Shown piece after piece: positions 61,416 through 64,000 of a DNA stretch of 64,000 bases. The DNA comes from SIG455 sp045589495 (GTDB lineage: Bacteria > Bacillota > Clostridia > UMGS1810). Numbering within the stretch: the first letter of the stretch is position 1; every line of letters starts with the position of its first letter. The stretch is taken from positions 9,795-73,794 of the forward strand of contig JAZNPF010000019.1 of the NCBI GenBank assembly GCA_045589495.1, given 5' to 3'. A program made the position numbers and the translations under genes. Under the pieces are notes generated by a model that did not search any database, was not told the DNA's origin, and saw only the letters and a program-made list of their open reading frames with translations.

Positions 61416-62453
61416 ATGAAAAACAGACTTTTTAGAACTTTATCACTTGCTTTGGTGTTTGTACTTGCACTTGGCACAGTTTCATTCGCAGCAGACGGTG
61501 AGGCAAAGCCTATTGCAACAATGGAAAGTAAAACAGTTGAATTGGGCGAAGAATTCGATTTGGTAGTGACGTTTTCAAATTGTGATGAGATTAAAACTTT
61601 TCAACTTAGTGATTTCGTTTTTGGCGATAACTTGACACTTGTAGATGCAACTCCATTGATAGAAGGTGCTGAAATTAACAGTTGGAAGGATGGCAAGTAT
61701 ATTGTTGCTTTTGAAGACAATTCATTTTGTAATGGTAACGCTTTGAAATTTACACTTAAAGTAAATGACAACGCAACATCAAGTGAATACGACGTTACTT
61801 TCAAAGCAATTTTTAAAAGGTTCACTGAAGATGATGATGTTGTCATTCCTTCGGAAGTTATGGCAGGAAAAATAAGAATCACTGGTTTAGAAGTTCCCGT
61901 CGAAGACGTTGAAGATGAACAGGCAAACAAAAATGAAGACGAAATCCCTGAAGATGTAATGACAACTGAAAAAAGAGAGGAAGATATTATCTGCCTTAAA
62001 ATAGATACTCCTTATGCTTATGCGTTCGGTGAACTTACAAGTATTGACGATACTAACGATAAAGTTGTTCCTTACATAGTAAATGACAGAACGCTCGTGC
62101 CATTAAGATTTGTAAGCGAAACTCTTGGTGCAGATGTTTTGTGGGAAGATGGCTGGAACTATTGTTACGTTAATAAAGGTGATAAAAAAATCAAAATCAC
62201 TTTCGGCTCTGCCGATATAGAAGTTAACGGTGAGGTAATCACTTACGAGGCTCCCGTTCAGGTTGTAGAAAACCGCACTATGGTGCCGATAAGGTTTATT
62301 TCTGAAGAACTTGGTTATCACGTTCATTGGAATCAGCCGAATAAAGCAGTTGTAATCTCTCCTGCCGATAACCCTTGGGTTAAAGACAGAGATGCAGAAA
62401 AATCATTGCTTACAGATATTTTAGTTATGTTCTTAATGAAAGGCATGGCATAA
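61416..62453 (+). CDS. Secreted cohesin-like domain protein with copper-amine-oxidase-type stalk repeats
   Basis: A 345-residue exported protein. A signal peptide (1-25, ending VSFAA) is followed by a cohesin-like beta-sandwich (about 33-157: TMESKTVELGEEFDLVVTFS, KFTLKVNDNATSSEYDVTFK, GKIRITG), an acidic linker (160-190) and two stalk units of the copper amine oxidase N-like family (NDRTLVPLRFVSETLGADV; ENRTMVPIRFISEELGYHV). No sortase, SLH or membrane anchor is seen, so the stalk may bind the wall. The cohesin call is by pattern, and the carbohydrate-binding cohesin-like families are alternatives. Residues 33-100 are clearly paralogous to the product starting at 63722. GGGGTG precedes the ATG. 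Confidence 0.82.
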   Translation: MKNRLFRTLSLALVFVLALGTVSFAADGEAKPIATMESKTVELGEEFDLVVTFSNCDEIKTFQLSDFVFGDNLTLVDATPLIEGAEINSWKDGKYIVAFEDNSFCNGNALKFTLKVNDNATSSEYDVTFKAIFKRFTEDDDVVIPSEVMAGKIRITGLEVPVEDVEDEQANKNEDEIPEDVMTTEKREEDIICLKIDTPYAYAFGELTSIDDTNDKVVPYIVNDRTLVPLRFVSETLGADVLWEDGWNYCYVNKGDKKIKITFGSADIEVNGEVITYEAPVQVVENRTMVPIRFISEELGYHVHWNQPNKAVVISPADNPWVKDRDAEKSLLTDILVMFLMKGMA

Positions 62454-62465
62454 ATAACCCACTAA

Positions 62466-62516
62466 AAAGCCTCCCTTGTGTAAAGGGAGATGGCTCGAAG
62501 AGCCGGAGGGATTGTC
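62466..62516. repeat. Dispersed-type repeat with two adjacent hairpins
   Basis: CTCCCTT-GTGTA-AAGGGAG (62471-62489) is followed by GGCTC-GAA-GAGCC (62492-62504) and GGAGGGATTGTC. This layout matches a CCTCCC...GGAGGG repeat widespread in gut Clostridia, from memory and not verified. The rest of the gap to 62614 is A/T-rich and holds the ribosome site. Confidence 0.5.
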
Positions 62517-62614
62517 AACACCAAAAAAATATTGACACTCCCCTTTCCATGATTTCATAAATAATTTTATTAACATAAATTATTTTAAAAAATTTTTTAA
62601 AGGAGATGGCAATT

Positions 62615-63700
62615 ATGCGCAAATTATTCTCAGCACTTGCTGTAGTCCTCGTATTTGCAATGGCATTTACAATCACAGCAAGCGCAGCAATAACAGGTAC
62701 TCAAGTTTATGAACCTGTTGGCGAAAAGTATACTATCACAGCACAGGACGATAGAATCAAAGATGCTATGGTTGGTATGGTAGTAATCGAAGCCGCACAA
62801 GATCCCGAAACATTTGCTATTGACGAAGACGATATCAGATATATCGATCAGGTAACAGCAGATGCGGCAGGTAATATCTCAATTCCTGCTTTCACACCTA
62901 TGGATAAAAAAGTAGATACAAACAAGTATCTTGTTTATGTTGGTGGTGGTAGCCTTGCAAAAGCAACCAAAGTCGGTGAACTCAATGTTCCGATTCCTCC
63001 TACAAGTGTTGAAATTACCGGTGTAGACACACTCGAAATTGGCAAAGATGCTACCTTTACTGCAGCAATTGCTCCTACAGGTGCAACAGGCACAATCGCT
63101 TGGTCTTCAAATGCTACAGACGTAGCAACTGTGGATGCTACAAGCGGTAAAGTAACTGCAGTATCAAAAGGTAAAGCAGTTATAACAGCTACTGTTGTTG
63201 GCACTACACCTGCTATTACAGATACTTGGGAAGTTGAAGTTATTCCACCTGCACTCACAGATATTGCAGTAAACAAATCAACACTCAGCCTTGTTGTAGA
63301 AGGTAAAGAAACTCTTACAGTAGTTCCCGTTCCTGAAAAAGCAGAATTTACAGGTGTACCTGCTTGGACTTCTGACGCTCCTACCATCGCTTCTGTAGAT
63401 CCAGCAACAGGTGAAGTTACAGCAGTTGCAGAAGGTACTGCTAATATTACAGTTACTGTAGATGGTTTTAGTGCAACATGTGTGGTAACAGTTACAGAAG
63501 AACCTGCATATATGCCGGGTGATATAAATGGTAGCGGAAATGTAAACTCCAATGACGCTATATATCTGTTAGAGTATACATTTGATGATAGCCTTACTGT
63601 ATATGCAAATACAGACGTTAATGGAAGTGGAAATACAAACTCCAACGACGCTATATATCTGTTAGAGTATACATTTGATGACAGTTTAGAACTTCATTAA
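62615..63700 (+). CDS. Secreted Ig-like (Big_2) protein with C-terminal type I dockerin
   Basis: A 361-residue exported protein. A signal peptide (1-24, ending TASA) precedes an unassigned domain (about 25-125), two bacterial Ig-like Big_2 domains (about 130-210 and 213-293: ATVDATSGKVTAVSKGKAVIT; SVDPATGEVTAVAEGTANIT) and a dockerin (301-361). The dockerin has two calcium loops, DINGSGNVNSND (303-314) and DVNGSGNTNSND (334-345), each followed by AIYLLEYTFDDSL. Dockerins bind cohesins, so this protein probably joins the cohesin-like proteins encoded on both sides. No catalytic domain is present. The ATG at 62606 directly abuts AAAGGAG; the ATG at 62615 has proper spacing. Confidence 0.88.
   Translation: MRKLFSALAVVLVFAMAFTITASAAITGTQVYEPVGEKYTITAQDDRIKDAMVGMVVIEAAQDPETFAIDEDDIRYIDQVTADAAGNISIPAFTPMDKKVDTNKYLVYVGGGSLAKATKVGELNVPIPPTSVEITGVDTLEIGKDATFTAAIAPTGATGTIAWSSNATDVATVDATSGKVTAVSKGKAVITATVVGTTPAITDTWEVEVIPPALTDIAVNKSTLSLVVEGKETLTVVPVPEKAEFTGVPAWTSDAPTIASVDPATGEVTAVAEGTANITVTVDGFSATCVVTVTEEPAYMPGDINGSGNVNSNDAIYLLEYTFDDSLTVYANTDVNGSGNTNSNDAIYLLEYTFDDSLELH
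63544..63681 (+). repeat. Direct DNA repeat encoding the two dockerin halves
   Basis: Positions 63544-63588 and 63637-63681 are 45-bp copies, 93 bp apart, with one mismatch; the last 35 bases are identical. Such near identity at silent positions implies a recent duplication or gene conversion of the dockerin half. Confidence 0.85.
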
Positions 63701-63721
63701 TGTAGGAAAGGAAATATATTT

Positions 63722-64000
63722 ATGAGAAAAATTTTAAGCATTTTTCTTGCTCTGATGTTAGTGGTTATGCAAATTCCTGTAATTTCGTTTGCTACTACTA
63801 ATGCAACAGCAACAATGGAGAGCAAAACAGTTCAGCAAGGTGAAGAATTTGAAGTAACAATTTCTCTTACTAACTGTGATTCAGTAAAATCATTTAATCT
63901 TAAAAATTTCAACTTTGGTGACAATTTTACATACGTAAGTGGAGAAACACTTGTTTCGGGTGCATCAATGAATAACTGGAATGGCACCAGATATTTAGTT
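63722..64000 (+). CDS. Secreted cohesin-like domain protein (3'-truncated by window edge)
   Basis: The first 93 codons of a gene that runs out of the window. A signal peptide (1-24, ending VISFA) leads into a cohesin-like domain start (TATMESKTVQQGEEFEVTISLTN, then KSFNLKNFNFGDNFTYV) that is a clear paralogue of the protein at 61416-62453. AAAGGAAAT lies before the ATG, 21 bases after the dockerin gene, so the genes are probably cotranscribed. What follows the first domain cannot be seen. Confidence 0.82.
   Translation, partial: MRKILSIFLALMLVVMQIPVISFATTNATATMESKTVQQGEEFEVTISLTNCDSVKSFNLKNFNFGDNFTYVSGETLVSGASMNNWNGTRYLV

Noticed and set aside
62935..63645. 236-codon open frame on the minus strand across the dockerin gene
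   Set aside because: It mirrors the codon pattern of the real plus-strand gene, has no ribosome site, and the plus-strand product has a signal peptide and recognised domains.
1..64000. CRISPR arrays, tRNA or rRNA genes, insertion sequences
   Set aside because: No regularly spaced repeats, cloverleaf segments, rRNA sequence or transposase reading frames were seen.

Overview
The window reads as a chromosomal segment of an anaerobic, spore-forming, Gram-positive member of the Clostridia with fairly low GC. The evidence is the forespore sigma factor SigG, a YlmC/YmxH sporulation protein, RicT, a clostridial 2[4Fe-4S] ferredoxin, rubrerythrin, the c-di-AMP receptor DarA, and an SLH/CsaB-type cell-wall anchoring theme. 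Strong ribosome binding sites of the GGAGG type and canonical sigma-A promoters recur throughout. No rRNA, tRNA, CRISPR array or insertion sequence was recognised.

Layout. (1) 1-8902, plus strand: 5'-truncated EF-G-like factor, PfkB-type sugar kinase, Tex, orphan MsmK/UgpC-type sugar ABC ATPase, rpsU-yqeY, a tandem AbrB regulator and an unrecognised deacetylase-like protein. (2) 8961-17384, minus strand: an operon running yifB - asnS - TPR protein - RluA-type pseudouridine synthase - glycosyltransferase/CsaB fusion - class B PBP. (3) 17601-25582, plus strand: secA, prfB (with its +1 programmed frameshift), a foldase with a stalk domain, a hypothetical gene, greA and lysS. (4) 25786-29378, minus strand: proS-gltX-lspA. 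(5) 29549-38380, plus strand: M18 aminopeptidase, then the tightly packed run lon-engB-pcrA-yerC-methyltransferase-EamA transporter.

(6) 38488-53484: a compact 15-kb prophage-like element. All structural and lysis genes lie on the minus strand (terminase, portal, scaffold, capsid, connectors, tail tube, chaperone, tape measure, Dit, tail protein, tip proteins, holin, amidase). A single divergent S24-family repressor sits at the right end behind a set of TTACGTAA operator sites. No integrase, replication or recombination gene is present, so the element resembles PBSX-like domesticated prophages or gene-transfer-agent clusters more than an intact temperate phage.

(7) 53590-55471, plus: sigG, rubrerythrin, ylmC and a small YtxH-like protein. 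(8) 55561-57992, minus: ferredoxin, ricT, holB and darA (darA/holB/ricT keep the Bacillus order). (9) 58167-61146, plus: M14 carboxypeptidase, apbE-like FMN transferase and an amidohydrolase. (10) 61416-64000, plus: three secreted proteins: a cohesin-like domain with stalk repeats, an Ig-like (Big_2) protein ending in a type I dockerin, and a second cohesin-like paralogue cut by the window end. This looks like a small cohesin-dockerin surface assembly.

Two themes tie distant genes together. First, CsaB-type pyruvylation of wall polymer and the SLH-bearing amidase of the prophage-like element both point to SLH anchoring. Second, sporulation regulation: a TTGTAA/TTACAA inverted repeat occurs both at the promoter of the tandem AbrB gene and just upstream of sigG. 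Several intergenic gaps hold hairpin-rich, apparently dispersed repeats (6205, 20343, 25583, 31038-31185, 62466).
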